A program made the position numbers and the translations under genes. 64,000 nt of DNA from positions 124,001 to 188,000 of the forward strand of contig JAJFTI010000015.1 of the NCBI GenBank assembly GCA_021373115.1, given 5' to 3'. Shown here piece by piece: positions 1 through 8,479 of the stretch; positions within the stretch are counted from its first letter, which is position 1; each line of letters begins with the position of its first letter. The notes below the pieces were generated by a model. That model was not told where the DNA came from, did not search any database, and worked only from the letters and a program-made list of their open reading frames with translations. The stretch is from Eubacteriales bacterium. Its GTDB lineage: Bacteria > Bacillota > Clostridia > Christensenellales > CAG-138.

Positions 1-513
1 ATGCGCCAGCAGGCAGAGCAGTTTGTATTCAATTGGCGAGAGATGGATTTCCTCCTCCGCAATGAAAACACAACCCGCCGCGAAGTCGATCTTCAGCTTC
101 CCGTTTTCAAACATGGATTCGTTCGAAGAGCCGTGCTCCTGCATAAACTGTACTCGCCGGAGCGCAACGCGGATTCGCGCCAGCAGCTCGTCCACGGAGA
201 ACGGTTTGGTCAGATAATCGTCCGCGCCCGCGTCGAGCGCTTCAATCTTATCCGCGTCGTCGCTGCGCGAACTGACCACGATGATTGGCATCTGCGACCA
301 GGTGCGCGTTTTTTTAATAATCTCCACGCCGTCCAGGTCGGGCAGCCCAAGATCCAGAATCATGATATCCGGCTGATGCGAGAGCGAGGCAAGCACCGCC
401 GCGCCGCCGGTTTCCACCGCGATTTGGCGGTATTTCTGGGACTCGAGCGTGAGCACGATCAGGTTGCGAACGGGTTTATCGTCCTCAACGACCAGGATGA
501 ACGGTTGATTCAC
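1..513 (-). CDS. kdpE: KdpE-type response regulator (partial)
   Basis: This is the DNA-binding response regulator partner of the histidine kinase encoded just upstream. The visible 171 residues hold a complete receiver domain: acidic pair at VVEDDKPV, phosphoacceptor Asp in DIMILDLGLPDLDG, and the conserved Lys in YLTKPFS. The beginning of an OmpR-type winged helix follows (HLSPIEYKLL), and the gene runs off the left edge. The GTG start at 513 sits 9 bases after a GGAGG and overlaps the end of kdpD by 29 bases, so translation is probably coupled. A TTG one codon upstream is an alternative start. KdpE normally activates kdpFABC; here the same-strand upstream neighbours are Trk genes, so the target may be potassium uptake by Trk (inference). 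Confidence 0.93.
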   Translation of the reverse strand, partial: MNQPFILVVEDDKPVRNLIVLTLESQKYRQIAVETGGAAVLASLSHQPDIMILDLGLPDLDGVEIIKKTRTWSQMPIIVVSSRSDDADKIEALDAGADDYLTKPFSVDELLARIRVALRRVQFMQEHGSSNESMFENGKLKIDFAAGCVFIAEEEIHLSPIEYKLLCLLAH

Positions 514-2497
514 CAATCGACACCTCCGCTTTTCGCAGTGTGAATTCAAACAGTGAGCCGTGCGGTTCGCAAGCCGCAACGGCGATTTCCCCGCCATGCG
601 CGGCAATGATTGCGCGGCAGAGCGCGAGGCCAAGCCCCAGCCCTCTTCGCGCGTCCCCGTGTGTGCCTGCGCTGGTATAGAACAGATCGAAAACGTGCTC
701 GCGGTTCTCGGGGGAGATGCCGGGACCGTCGTCCGCAACGCGGACGCGCACAAGCGCGCCGTCTTCGCGCGCGGAGACGAGAATATGGGAGCCGTCGGGC
801 GTATATTTGACCGCGTTTTCCAGAAGGTTGAGCAGTACCTGCACGATCAGCGGCGCGTCCATTTCGGCAAGCAGCAAGTCGTCCTCCATCTCTGTGCGGA
901 TTTCGTGCATTGCGCCGCGTCGCCCCAGCCGGGAAACTGCGCATTCGATTACGTCGGATACGAGTTCCGGTTTCAGGTTGAGCCGAATCGAACTGTCATC
1001 CATTCTTGTAATGGACAGCAGATTTTCCACGAGGTTGATCAGCCAAATGGAGTCTTCGTATATACTGCCGAACAGCTGCTTTTGTTCGCATTGCGGCACG
1101 TCTCCGCGCAGGAGCATTTCCGCGCTGCCAGAAATACTGGTGAGCGGCGTTCTTAAATCGTGGGATATTGCCCGGAGCAGGTTGGAACGCAGCTGTTCCT
1201 GCTGCGCTTTCAGGGCGATGATCTGCCGTGCCGCGTCGGACTGCTGCTTGTCCAGCGCGAGGCCGCATTCACCGAGAATGGCGAGGCAAAGGCTCTGCTC
1301 GAACGGGTCGAGCGGGCGCACCAGCTCAATCCCCGCAACCGCGCGCACCGCGCCATGCCCGCGCACCGCGAGATACTGGCAGCGAATGGCGGACAGGACG
1401 CCCGTGCCCGCGCCGGAACGTTTGTTGTTCGCCAGCGTCCAGTTCGCCGCCGCCCGTTCCTGCCCGGAAAAAAGAGGTTCCGCGTTTCCGTCCTGCGGGT
1501 ACAGCACCGGCTGCAGCAGCTCGCCGTTTTCGGCGGGATAGAGCAGCGCCCTGCCGTCAACAAGCGTATGCAGCTGTCGCGCGGTCTCCAGCAGGATTTC
1601 GTCCGTGGTTTCCGCCTGCTGCAAATTCCGGCTGGCGGTCAGCAGAACTTCGGTGCGAAACGCTTTTTCCGCGTTGACCTTTGCCTGCTGGCGCGCTTTT
1701 GCGGTGATCGAGCTGGTCAGGATCGATGAAACGAGCATGACGAGAAAGGTCAGCGGATATCCGGGATCGTACGCAAGCAGCGTAAACCGCGGTTCAGTAA
1801 AAAAGTAGTTGAAGGTTAGCACGCTGAACACGGAGGAGAGAAGCCCGTATAGAGCGCCATCCGTCAGGAAAGCGGTCAGGAACACCGCGAGGATATACAG
1901 CGTCATGATGCTTGCTTCCGAAAATCCCAGACTGCGCAGCAGCAGCCCGAATAGCGTTGCCGCCGCAAGGATCGCAAACTGGATGCCGATCGAGCGCAGG
2001 GAGAACCGGTCGATGCGGCCGCGGTGCATCTTCGCTTTTTGACCGGCTTCCTCCGGTATCAAAAACAGTTCTACATTTGGCAGGAGCCTGCCGAGCCGCA
2101 GAGCCGGATCTTGCTTTGGGAAAAGGGTTCTGCCGGAAATGGCGGAGCGGCCAAGCACGATTTTTGTGACGCGTGCGGTCTTGGCGAACTCCGAAATCTG
2201 CAGCGCGATATCCGCGCCATAGGAAACCGCCAGCTCCGCGCCCGCTTTTTCCGCCCTGTTTCGATTGATTTCGAGCTGTCGCGCCGCGCCGGCTTGAGAA
2301 GGGGCGCTGACCGGCGGCTCTACATAAAGCGCCGTGAGCTTTGCGCCGAATGCGCGCGCAAGTATGGCTCCCGCTTCGATAACCCGTTCGTTGTTGGGCG
2401 AAGGGGAGATGCAGACGAGAACGTGTTCTTCGCGCGGATAACCGTCAACGCCCAAACGAGGCGCCTCCTGTCGAAAGAAAGATAATATCCTACGCAT
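485..2497 (-). CDS. kdpD: KdpD-like sensor histidine kinase lacking the N-terminal KdpD domain
   Basis: A membrane sensor kinase for potassium or turgor signals. Order of domains in 670 residues: universal-stress-protein-like domain (about 25-150), four membrane helices of the DUF4118 type (about 165-270), a GAF-like region (about 290-430), a dimerisation helix with phosphoacceptor His446 in SHDLRTPL, and an ATPase domain with N box (NLLENAVKY) and G boxes (DDGPGIS, GLGLGLAL). Classical KdpD is about 900 residues and starts with a 200-residue cytoplasmic domain with a Walker motif; that domain is absent here, and the start at 2497 has no extension upstream in frame. The gene is 6 bases downstream of the OB-fold protein gene and overlaps kdpE. 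Confidence 0.92.
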   Translation of the reverse strand: MRRILSFFRQEAPRLGVDGYPREEHVLVCISPSPNNERVIEAGAILARAFGAKLTALYVEPPVSAPSQAGAARQLEINRNRAEKAGAELAVSYGADIALQISEFAKTARVTKIVLGRSAISGRTLFPKQDPALRLGRLLPNVELFLIPEEAGQKAKMHRGRIDRFSLRSIGIQFAILAAATLFGLLLRSLGFSEASIMTLYILAVFLTAFLTDGALYGLLSSVFSVLTFNYFFTEPRFTLLAYDPGYPLTFLVMLVSSILTSSITAKARQQAKVNAEKAFRTEVLLTASRNLQQAETTDEILLETARQLHTLVDGRALLYPAENGELLQPVLYPQDGNAEPLFSGQERAAANWTLANNKRSGAGTGVLSAIRCQYLAVRGHGAVRAVAGIELVRPLDPFEQSLCLAILGECGLALDKQQSDAARQIIALKAQQEQLRSNLLRAISHDLRTPLTSISGSAEMLLRGDVPQCEQKQLFGSIYEDSIWLINLVENLLSITRMDDSSIRLNLKPELVSDVIECAVSRLGRRGAMHEIRTEMEDDLLLAEMDAPLIVQVLLNLLENAVKYTPDGSHILVSAREDGALVRVRVADDGPGISPENREHVFDLFYTSAGTHGDARRGLGLGLALCRAIIAAHGGEIAVAACEPHGSLFEFTLRKAEVSIGESTVHPGR

Positions 2498-2503
2498 AGC
2501 ATA

Positions 2504-3040
2504 TCACTTTTCCGACGAAGAGGTTAGGATTTTCCGTTCGTTGGGGCGTGATGCGGCACGCCGCTTCCAGACGAGAAGCAGCATCGCGGCGGTGGGCAGC
2601 GGCAGCGCAATGGCAAGAGCGGCAACGGGACGCGAGAGCGGCGTCTGCACACGCGCCCCAATGGAAAGAACCTCGAGTGAGTCTGCGTGGATGTCCAGAT
2701 CCCCGCCGTGTTCCGCGCAGGCGCGGTGAAAAACGCCCGTAATTCGAACGGAATCGCCCTTTCTTCCATAGCCGCCGACAAGCGAAATCTGGTCCGCCTG
2801 CGCCTTGGTGACATAACAGCCGATGGTGTTGCTTCCGTCGCAGACGGCAAGCCAGGCATATTCGCCGCGATCGAGGATATCCCCGACGACCTCTCCCGTG
2901 TAAACGACCGTTGTTGTGTCATAGTCCTTCGCACGGTCGATTAAATCGTTGCTGCCGACTTCCTCGCTTTCGGCCAGCGACGCAGCGGGCGCGAGCAGGA
3001 GGATGACCGCGATTATAAAGAGTAGGGTTTTCTTTTGCAT
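2504..3040 (-). CDS. exported, membrane-anchored OB-fold-like protein
   Basis: I do not recognise a named family. The protein is 178 residues from the ATG at 3040, which follows a GAAAGGCGG ribosome binding site. It has a signal peptide (MQKKTLLFIIAVILLLAP), an extracytoplasmic stretch rich in beta pattern (TTVVYTGEVVGDIL, then GDSVRITGVFHRA) that resembles an OB-fold nucleic-acid or ligand-binding barrel, and a C-terminal membrane helix (about 145-165) followed by basic residues. It overlaps trkH by 28 bases and lies between the potassium channel and its two-component system, so an accessory role in potassium transport or sensing is plausible but unproven. Confidence 0.72.
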   Translation of the reverse strand: MQKKTLLFIIAVILLLAPAASLAESEEVGSNDLIDRAKDYDTTTVVYTGEVVGDILDRGEYAWLAVCDGSNTIGCYVTKAQADQISLVGGYGRKGDSVRITGVFHRACAEHGGDLDIHADSLEVLSIGARVQTPLSRPVAALAIALPLPTAAMLLLVWKRRAASRPNERKILTSSSEK

Positions 3041-4542
3041 ACCTGCGCCGCCTTTCGGACCACATAGGAAATTAAAGCAAATACAGACAAAAACTCCAGC
3101 CGCGCGAGCCACATGATGGCAATATACACCACCTTGAGAAACGCGGGCATAGCGGCCGTGGTCACGCCAATGGAGAGGCCGACGTTACCGGTTGCCGAGG
3201 CGGACTCAAACGCGGCCATGCTCAGCGGGAATCCCGCGAGCAAACCCGCCAGGGTTCCGATGGAAAACGTAGCAAGGTATAGGATCACAATCAGCGCGGC
3301 GTTCTTGATAACGGTGTCGGTGAGAACGATGTCGCGGATGTGATGGTATTTTTGCTCCCGAACGCGCGATTCCGGCAGCACCATGCGCCGTACCTCGCCT
3401 TTGAGCGCGGTGAAGAGAATACCTGTGCGCATGCCCTTGAATCCGCCCGCGGTCGAACTGGCGCTGCCGCCGAACAGCATGGCGAGAGTGATGGCAAACA
3501 GCGCGATATCGCCCCACTCATAATAGAACTGTTTCGCGTAGATCGTCATAAACCCGGTTGTCGTGTGTCCGGAGATCAGCTGGTAAAAGCCCTTGCGGAA
3601 CATTGCCATCGCATCCGGATACACGCCGTCTTTCATTAAGCCAAGCGTGCACAACAACACGGTGACGGTCAGCGTAACGGAGAACGTCACGGTTTCAATG
3701 TTCTTCCTTAGCTCGCGGGCGTTTCCGGAGAGCACCGCGTGATGAAGCGCAAAGTTAAACGAGCCGATCACGAAGAACACGACCGTAACGAGCTCCAGCA
3801 ACGTGCTGTGGTAATAAAGGATGTTCTGGCTCATGGGCGCGAATCCACCCGTACTCCAGGCGGACATATAGGTCCAGAGTCCGTGCAGAAACGCGCGGTC
3901 GAGCGGCATTCCCGCCAGCAGCGCGGACACCGTCAGCGCGGCGGTTCCGACCGCGAGATAAATCAGGCTGATCTGCCAGATGCGCCGCGCGGTGGTAACC
4001 GCGTTGGGAAAGAGTTTTTCGTCCTTCGCTTCTCCAACATACATGCGGTATGCGCCGCTCTGACCCTTTGTAAGGAAGGTCAGCGCGAGCACGACCATGC
4101 CCTGCCCGCCGACAAACGTGAGCAGGTGCCGCCACATATTGATGCCGTTGGACACATGGTCGAGGTCCTGGATCAGGGTCAGCCCCGTGGTGGTCAGCCC
4201 GCTCATTACGTCGAAGCAGGTATCCAGATAGCTCAAGTAGTTGCCGGAAAAGTAGTATGGCAGCGCGGAGAGCAGCATGCACAAAAACCACGATCCGGCG
4301 GCGACGACCATTCCTTCGCCGAAGGTGAGCCTGGCAAAACGCTCCCTGGTGCCAAGGAGCATCAGTACCGCGGCCACCAGCGCCGCGATGCAGAGCGACG
4401 CGGTAAATGCAAGCGCGATTGGCCACTCGGCATAGAGAACGGAGGTCAAAATCGGCAGAACCTGCAGCGCGTTGAGCACCAGTACGACAAGCCCGGTATA
4501 ATAACAAATCGGCCGGAGCCGATTGATCGGTCGATCGATCAT
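3013..4542 (-). CDS. trkH: TrkH-family potassium uptake channel subunit
   Basis: This is the potassium-translocating membrane subunit of a Trk/Ktr system. The 509-residue protein has the four-fold pore repeat of the superfamily with selectivity-filter glycines at about 120 (LTTTGL), 232 (WSTGGF), 330 (HTTTGF) and 452 (SATGNVG), and the conserved GGQGMV and GGSASSTAGG segments. The start at 4542 is preferred over an upstream in-frame ATG because the latter lies inside the preceding small gene. Its length fits TrkH/TrkG rather than the shorter KtrB. It lies 7 bases after the 33-residue peptide gene and downstream of trkA, whose product would gate the channel with nucleotides. Confidence 0.96.
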   Translation of the reverse strand: MIDRPINRLRPICYYTGLVVLVLNALQVLPILTSVLYAEWPIALAFTASLCIAALVAAVLMLLGTRERFARLTFGEGMVVAAGSWFLCMLLSALPYYFSGNYLSYLDTCFDVMSGLTTTGLTLIQDLDHVSNGINMWRHLLTFVGGQGMVVLALTFLTKGQSGAYRMYVGEAKDEKLFPNAVTTARRIWQISLIYLAVGTAALTVSALLAGMPLDRAFLHGLWTYMSAWSTGGFAPMSQNILYYHSTLLELVTVVFFVIGSFNFALHHAVLSGNARELRKNIETVTFSVTLTVTVLLCTLGLMKDGVYPDAMAMFRKGFYQLISGHTTTGFMTIYAKQFYYEWGDIALFAITLAMLFGGSASSTAGGFKGMRTGILFTALKGEVRRMVLPESRVREQKYHHIRDIVLTDTVIKNAALIVILYLATFSIGTLAGLLAGFPLSMAAFESASATGNVGLSIGVTTAAMPAFLKVVYIAIMWLARLEFLSVFALISYVVRKAAQVCKRKPYSL

Positions 4543-4549
4543 AAATGGT

Positions 4550-4651
4550 TCACCCCAACAGAGCGGAAACGGCAAATCCGGCTAGGATCAAAGCGCCGGA
4601 GAATCCGATCTCCAGCAGTACGCCGCGCGCTGTTCTGAATTTTTCTTTCAT
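4550..4651 (-). CDS. 33-residue single-helix membrane peptide between trkA and trkH
   Basis: This short reading frame encodes a basic N-terminus (MKEKFRTARG) followed by one continuous hydrophobic helix (about residues 11-33, VLLEIGFSGALILAGF and on). Its ATG overlaps the TGA of trkA as ATGA, the usual arrangement for translational coupling, and its own stop is 7 bases before the trkH start. A purine-rich GGGGGGAAG precedes the start. It fills the only space between the two genes. Size and topology recall KdpF, the small helper subunit of the Kdp pump, but there is no clear sequence match. I infer a small accessory subunit of the TrkH channel. Confidence 0.66.
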   Translation of the reverse strand: MKEKFRTARGVLLEIGFSGALILAGFAVSALLG

Positions 4652-5322
4652 ATTTCTTCCCCCCGAACCGCCGAGATCACGCGCGGCAGGTCGGCCTCAT
4701 TTCCCAGAATCACAACGTTATCGTCCGCCGCGAGGCGGGTCTCTCCGTCCGGAACAAGCGCTTCCCCGTCCCGAACGATACAGACGACGATCATCCCTTT
4801 CGGCAGGCCGATCTCGCCGAGACGCTTGCCGTTATAGGGCGAGCCGGGGACGACGAGCGCTTCGCGCACGCGTACGTGCGTTGCTTTTTGCGTTAATAGG
4901 GAGTTGACGTCCGCCCAGTCCAGCTCCTGATCGATGCTTCCCGCGATGCGCGCGGTGCTGCTGATGACGCTGTCCACGCCGAGCTGTTCAAACACGCGTA
5001 TGTTCTTCGGGTTTTTCACGCGCGCAATCGTGCGCTTGACGCCGAAGAAATCCTTCGCAAGCTGGCAGCTTACAAGGTTGTTCTGATCCTGCCCGGTGAC
5101 CGCGATGAACGCTTCCGCGTGGTAGATACCCGCGTCGCGCAGACAGTCCACGCTTGTGCCGTCGCCATGCGTTACTTCGACATAGGCGCCGCCAAAAGCA
5201 TTTTCTACGCGTTCGCAGCGCGCGCGGTTGCTGTCGATGAGCATGATGCGGTGCTTTTCCGCCATCAGCGTCTTTACCAGATAATAGCCGACGTTGCCGC
5301 CGCCGACGATGACGATGCGCAT
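4648..5322 (-). CDS. trkA: TrkA potassium uptake regulatory subunit
   Basis: A cytoplasmic RCK protein that binds NAD(H) or ATP/ADP and gates the TrkH pore. The 224 residues contain a Rossmann TrkA-N domain starting with the dinucleotide motif VGGGNVG, an acidic residue ending beta-2 (MLIDSN), and a C-terminal TrkA-C domain (about 140-224, ending GNEADLPRV). One N plus one C domain is the KtrA layout; E. coli TrkA is a tandem duplication. The gene starts one base after the stop of the TrkA-N-only gene and its stop overlaps the start of the 33-residue peptide gene. Confidence 0.95.
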   Translation of the reverse strand: MRIVIVGGGNVGYYLVKTLMAEKHRIMLIDSNRARCERVENAFGGAYVEVTHGDGTSVDCLRDAGIYHAEAFIAVTGQDQNNLVSCQLAKDFFGVKRTIARVKNPKNIRVFEQLGVDSVISSTARIAGSIDQELDWADVNSLLTQKATHVRVREALVVPGSPYNGKRLGEIGLPKGMIVVCIVRDGEALVPDGETRLAADDNVVILGNEADLPRVISAVRGEEI

Positions 5323-5323
5323 G

Positions 5324-5734
5324 TCAGTTTTCCTCCGTTTCGCCGAGCAGCAGGCCGATGCGTTCGACGGTCAGCATGGTGGGGCAGACGGTGCAAAGCC
5401 CCATCTGCTGCAGCACCTCGTCCTTGCCGGGGTCGTAACAGCGCGTTACCACACGCGGAACATGATAGAGCTGCCTGGCGATCTGTGCGGTCATGATGTT
5501 TACGTTGTCGTCGCTCGAAACGGCGCAGAGCGCGTCCGCGTGCTCGATGCCCGCGCTTTTGAGAATATCCTCGTCGATGGGCATTCCGGTGATGGCAAGA
5601 CAGTTCGTTCCGTTTTCCAGCTGCGAAAGGTTTTCCTCGCTGGGATCGATCACGACGACGTCGTGGCCGTCGTTGGACAGTTTCTTGACCAGGTTTGCGC
5701 CGATTTTTCCGCAGCCCGCAATGATTATATACAT
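5324..5734 (-). CDS. TrkA-N domain protein without C domain
   Basis: A 136-residue protein made of a single Rossmann RCK-N domain (AGCGKIGANL at the N-terminus, VVVIDPSEE after beta-2, ending GLLLGETEEN). It lacks the TrkA-C ligand domain. A second RCK protein beside full TrkA suggests a mixed gating ring, or a separate nucleotide sensor; this is inference. A good ribosome binding site (AAGGAG) precedes the ATG, which lies inside the end of the TPR gene (10-base overlap). Confidence 0.9.
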   Translation of the reverse strand: MYIIIAGCGKIGANLVKKLSNDGHDVVVIDPSEENLSQLENGTNCLAITGMPIDEDILKSAGIEHADALCAVSSDDNVNIMTAQIARQLYHVPRVVTRCYDPGKDEVLQQMGLCTVCPTMLTVERIGLLLGETEEN

Positions 5735-6072
5735 GTCTTTTTCTCCTTGTCATAGGGCGCTGGCAGGTGCGAAAAGTCGCAGTCGCTCGTAAAATACGCG
5801 TCGGCGCGCGTTTTATAGCACTCCGCAAAACCATCCATATTCCAGCGCGACGGCCCGTAGGACGGATCCAGCGCGTATGCCGCGCGGAAGTGCTTCATCG
5901 CGTCCTCATGCCTACGCTTCTTCTCCAGCAGCAGACCCATGAGATTATGCGGCACCGCGCTGTGCGGGCTTTGAAACATGGCGGTGCTTAGCAGAGCCTC
6001 GCAGGCTTCGAACTCGCGGCGGCTGATCATTTCCTTTGCCGTTGCGACGAGATCGCCGAGTTCTTCTTCCAT
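5725..6072 (-). CDS. small TPR-repeat protein
   Basis: A 115-residue soluble protein with a tetratricopeptide-like helical core: AVPHNLMGLLLEKKRRHEDAMKH then FRAAYALDPSYG, the typical TPR A/B helix pattern ending in Asp-Pro. It is the first gene of the potassium operon. The ATG at 6072 follows GAGGTG with 8 bases of spacing; a GTG three codons upstream is less likely because it lies in that ribosome binding site. The function is unknown. Its position suggests a scaffold role with the Trk proteins (inference). Confidence 0.78.
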   Translation of the reverse strand: MEEELGDLVATAKEMISRREFEACEALLSTAMFQSPHSAVPHNLMGLLLEKKRRHEDAMKHFRAAYALDPSYGPSRWNMDGFAECYKTRADAYFTSDCDFSHLPAPYDKEKKTCI

Positions 6073-6120
6073 ATCGTTCACCTCTTGTTTGATCTACAGG
6101 CGAAGTATACGGCGCCGCGT

Positions 6121-6153
6121 GAAAAAGCGCCGTTTGAGTTTCGTCAAACGGCG
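6121..6153 (-). terminator. intrinsic terminator of the ROK/deaminase operon
   Basis: A perfect 10-bp stem (CGCCGTTTGA with TCAAACGGCG, loop 6138-6143) is followed on the minus strand by CTTTTTC. It lies just after the deaminase-like gene and before the potassium operon, separating the two minus-strand units. Confidence 0.85.
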
Positions 6154-6200
6154 TTAAAGTTTTGTTAATGAAGTTCGGTACTACGAGGAACCGGTCAAAC

Positions 6201-7151
6201 TCAGTTGGTATCGGCGCAGAGCGGCCCGGCGAGTTCCTGCAGGAAGAAGAGTTTTCCCGGTATTGTGGGAATGGAACTGCTGGTCACTTCTTTGCAGGGG
6301 CCGTAACGCAGCGTCATCCAGAAGCTCATGCCCTGCCACTGCATGCCCCGCGAGAGGACGCCGTCCGCGCCGCCGATTGCAAAATCGGACTGAAAGATGA
6401 TATTCGGGCCAATCGTATTGGCATAGCAGGGAATGAGCGGCCAGCTGGAGCGGAAGCTGGTAATCGCATTCTGTTCAATGGTAAAAGGGTGCAGCCGCGC
6501 CCCAACCCGGTAGGGCTGGCGCTTCCATTCTTCGAACGTTGCGAATTCGTCCGCAAAATGCGGTTCCCAGAACGCGATATGGCACATGCGCCCGATGCCG
6601 TAAACCAACACCTGCCGGGCGCCGCGAGCCTTCAGCGCGGCAATTTTCGCGGGATACGTCGGAAGATTCTCTTTCGTGGCGAAGTTCCGCTGCGATTCGG
6701 GAACCGTTAAGTGCCCCAGCGGTCCGTAAAACGCCGCCGTCATTGCGTTTTGAAACGCGGCCGGATCGTCTGCGGGAAGCGTATTTCCATCGGAATCGCT
6801 CCACTCGTCCATGTTAAACCCGTGGACGTGTTCACAGCTGACGTTCCATTCCTTCAGAAAATACACCGCCCAGCGGTACATACCCATGGGCCCGACCGGT
6901 AGGATCAGGATCAGTTCGCGTTTTTCGTCCCTTGCCTGCCGAATCTGCATGGCGATTTCATGACCCATCAGGACGCCGAACTCCTCGAGGTTCCCGCAGG
7001 AAACGGGGGTGAACCGTTCGTTCCAGAAAGTCTGGCGGTCGAAAACGGACGCGGGGCTGTTGGAAACGCATTTTTGGATTCTTCCGAGATCCCAGCCCTT
7101 TGGGAACACCTCGGAAAAATACGATCCCTTGAGAGTGTCGAGCATATTCAT
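6201..7151 (-). CDS. glucosamine-6-phosphate deaminase-like protein
   Basis: A 316-residue protein of the NagB/6-phosphogluconolactonase sugar-phosphate isomerase fold. It keeps family landmarks in altered form: a phosphate-binding loop ILPVGPMGMYRW where NagB has GxGxTP, HGFNMDEW matching the NagB FNMDE segment, and GRMCHIAFWEPH matching NGHIGFNEP. These changes suggest a related but not identical substrate to glucosamine-6-phosphate. The start at 7151 has a strong TAAGGAGG. It follows the ROK gene by 91 bases on the same strand and is probably cotranscribed. The expected reaction is conversion of an amino-sugar phosphate to a ketose phosphate plus ammonia (inference). Confidence 0.78.
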   Translation of the reverse strand: MNMLDTLKGSYFSEVFPKGWDLGRIQKCVSNSPASVFDRQTFWNERFTPVSCGNLEEFGVLMGHEIAMQIRQARDEKRELILILPVGPMGMYRWAVYFLKEWNVSCEHVHGFNMDEWSDSDGNTLPADDPAAFQNAMTAAFYGPLGHLTVPESQRNFATKENLPTYPAKIAALKARGARQVLVYGIGRMCHIAFWEPHFADEFATFEEWKRQPYRVGARLHPFTIEQNAITSFRSSWPLIPCYANTIGPNIIFQSDFAIGGADGVLSRGMQWQGMSFWMTLRYGPCKEVTSSSIPTIPGKLFFLQELAGPLCADTN

Positions 7152-7242
7152 CGAAAAACTCCTCCTTACAATGCTTGTGAATGGTTCCTCGCGCATCGGC
7201 GCGGGGAAAAGAACGGCACGGTTAAGCGCACCGCGCACGGTA

Positions 7243-8463
7243 CTATCTGTGAAACAGCTCGTCCATGCACTGAATGGCCGCAGCGCGGCGGATGTCCTCA
7301 TAGTCGCTGGTAAACAGCTCGACCTCTACTTCGCAGGTGTTGTTCAGCGGCCGGAACCGGTCGCGCAGCGTGGAGCGAATCGCGTTGAGCAAGGCGTCGT
7401 TCAGCAAGGCGATGTCCCCGCCGATCCGGATGCTCTGGATGTTCAGCAGGTTCACGACGCTGACCAGCCCGCTGCAGAGGATATGCACATAGTCCGCCAG
7501 CACCGTCATGGCGGCGGAATCATACGCGCGCAGGCGCGCCGCGACCTCTTCCATGGCGGTGACGTTGCAGTCCGCGCCAAAGGTGTCCATATAGGTCAGG
7601 GACATGCCGGCGCGTTCGTTCATCATGCGAAACAGACTGGGCGTGGAACAAAGCGCCTCCAGGCAGCCTGCGTTTCCGCATTTGCATTGCGGCCCGTTAT
7701 GGTCCACAATGATATGGCCGATCTCCACGGGAAAGCACATCCGAACGCCGCTCTGGTCGTCGCTCATCACGACGCCGCCAATAATGCCTTCGTCAATATT
7801 AATGGAAAGCAGCGGCAGGCTGGATTGTCTCTTCTCGGAGATGAATTCGGTATAGGCGATGATGCTGCCGTTGTTGGAAAGCACGTTGTGGCTGCTGCCG
7901 AAACTCTTGTTCAGGGTTTGCAGAAAAGTCGGCTCCGGCATGCTTTCGTGCGGAATGACCGCGGAAAAACGCAGCGTATTGCTGGCGGAATCGATCATTC
8001 CGGGAAAAATCGTATGGGTTCCCAAAAGCTGATTCTTGGGGATCCGCTTGGATTTGAGCAGTTCGTGTATGGTTGCGGAGACGCTTGCGCCGTCGTATTC
8101 CGTATTATGAATCCTGGTACCGGTGATCTTATTCAGGCAGATGTCGTACAGGGTGCAGATATACCCGCGGCTGAGCAGCTCGACGGTCGCGACGTACCCG
8201 CGCGAGGCGTTTACGGTGAGAATCACCGGCCTGCGGCCGCGAACGAACGTTACATCCGTTCCGGTTTCCACGACCCAGCCGCCCCGAATCAGATCCTCAA
8301 CGAGCGTGGATACGGTGGTGGGCGAGAGACTGGCGATCTCCGCGAGCGCCGCGCGCGAAACCGGCGCCTTTCGAATCTGATTAAACAGCAGCATGATATT
8401 TTCATCGCGTATCTGCTGCTGGGAACTGGCATACGCCTGATTTTTCGTTCCGATCGCAATCAT
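7243..8463 (-). CDS. ROK-family transcriptional regulator
   Basis: A 406-residue repressor of the NagC/XylR/Mlc type. An N-terminal winged helix (about 15-75, RAALAEIASLSPTTVSTLV) is followed by a ROK sugar-kinase-like domain with the zinc motif CKCGNAGCLE (about 255-265) and the EIGHI segment. Such proteins release DNA on binding a sugar or sugar phosphate. It is transcribed away from the sugar-uptake operon starting at 8713, and a near-perfect 26-bp palindrome (8480-8505) covers its own -10 element, which suggests autoregulation and control of both directions. Confidence 0.93.
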   Translation of the reverse strand: MIAIGTKNQAYASSQQQIRDENIMLLFNQIRKAPVSRAALAEIASLSPTTVSTLVEDLIRGGWVVETGTDVTFVRGRRPVILTVNASRGYVATVELLSRGYICTLYDICLNKITGTRIHNTEYDGASVSATIHELLKSKRIPKNQLLGTHTIFPGMIDSASNTLRFSAVIPHESMPEPTFLQTLNKSFGSSHNVLSNNGSIIAYTEFISEKRQSSLPLLSINIDEGIIGGVVMSDDQSGVRMCFPVEIGHIIVDHNGPQCKCGNAGCLEALCSTPSLFRMMNERAGMSLTYMDTFGADCNVTAMEEVAARLRAYDSAAMTVLADYVHILCSGLVSVVNLLNIQSIRIGGDIALLNDALLNAIRSTLRDRFRPLNNTCEVEVELFTSDYEDIRRAAAIQCMDELFHR

Positions 8464-8479
8464 AAATACTCCAACGGTT

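Noticed and set aside
1..543. Plus-strand frame of 180 codons at the left edge
   Set aside because: It is the reverse of the kdpE receiver domain, which carries all conserved residues on the minus strand.
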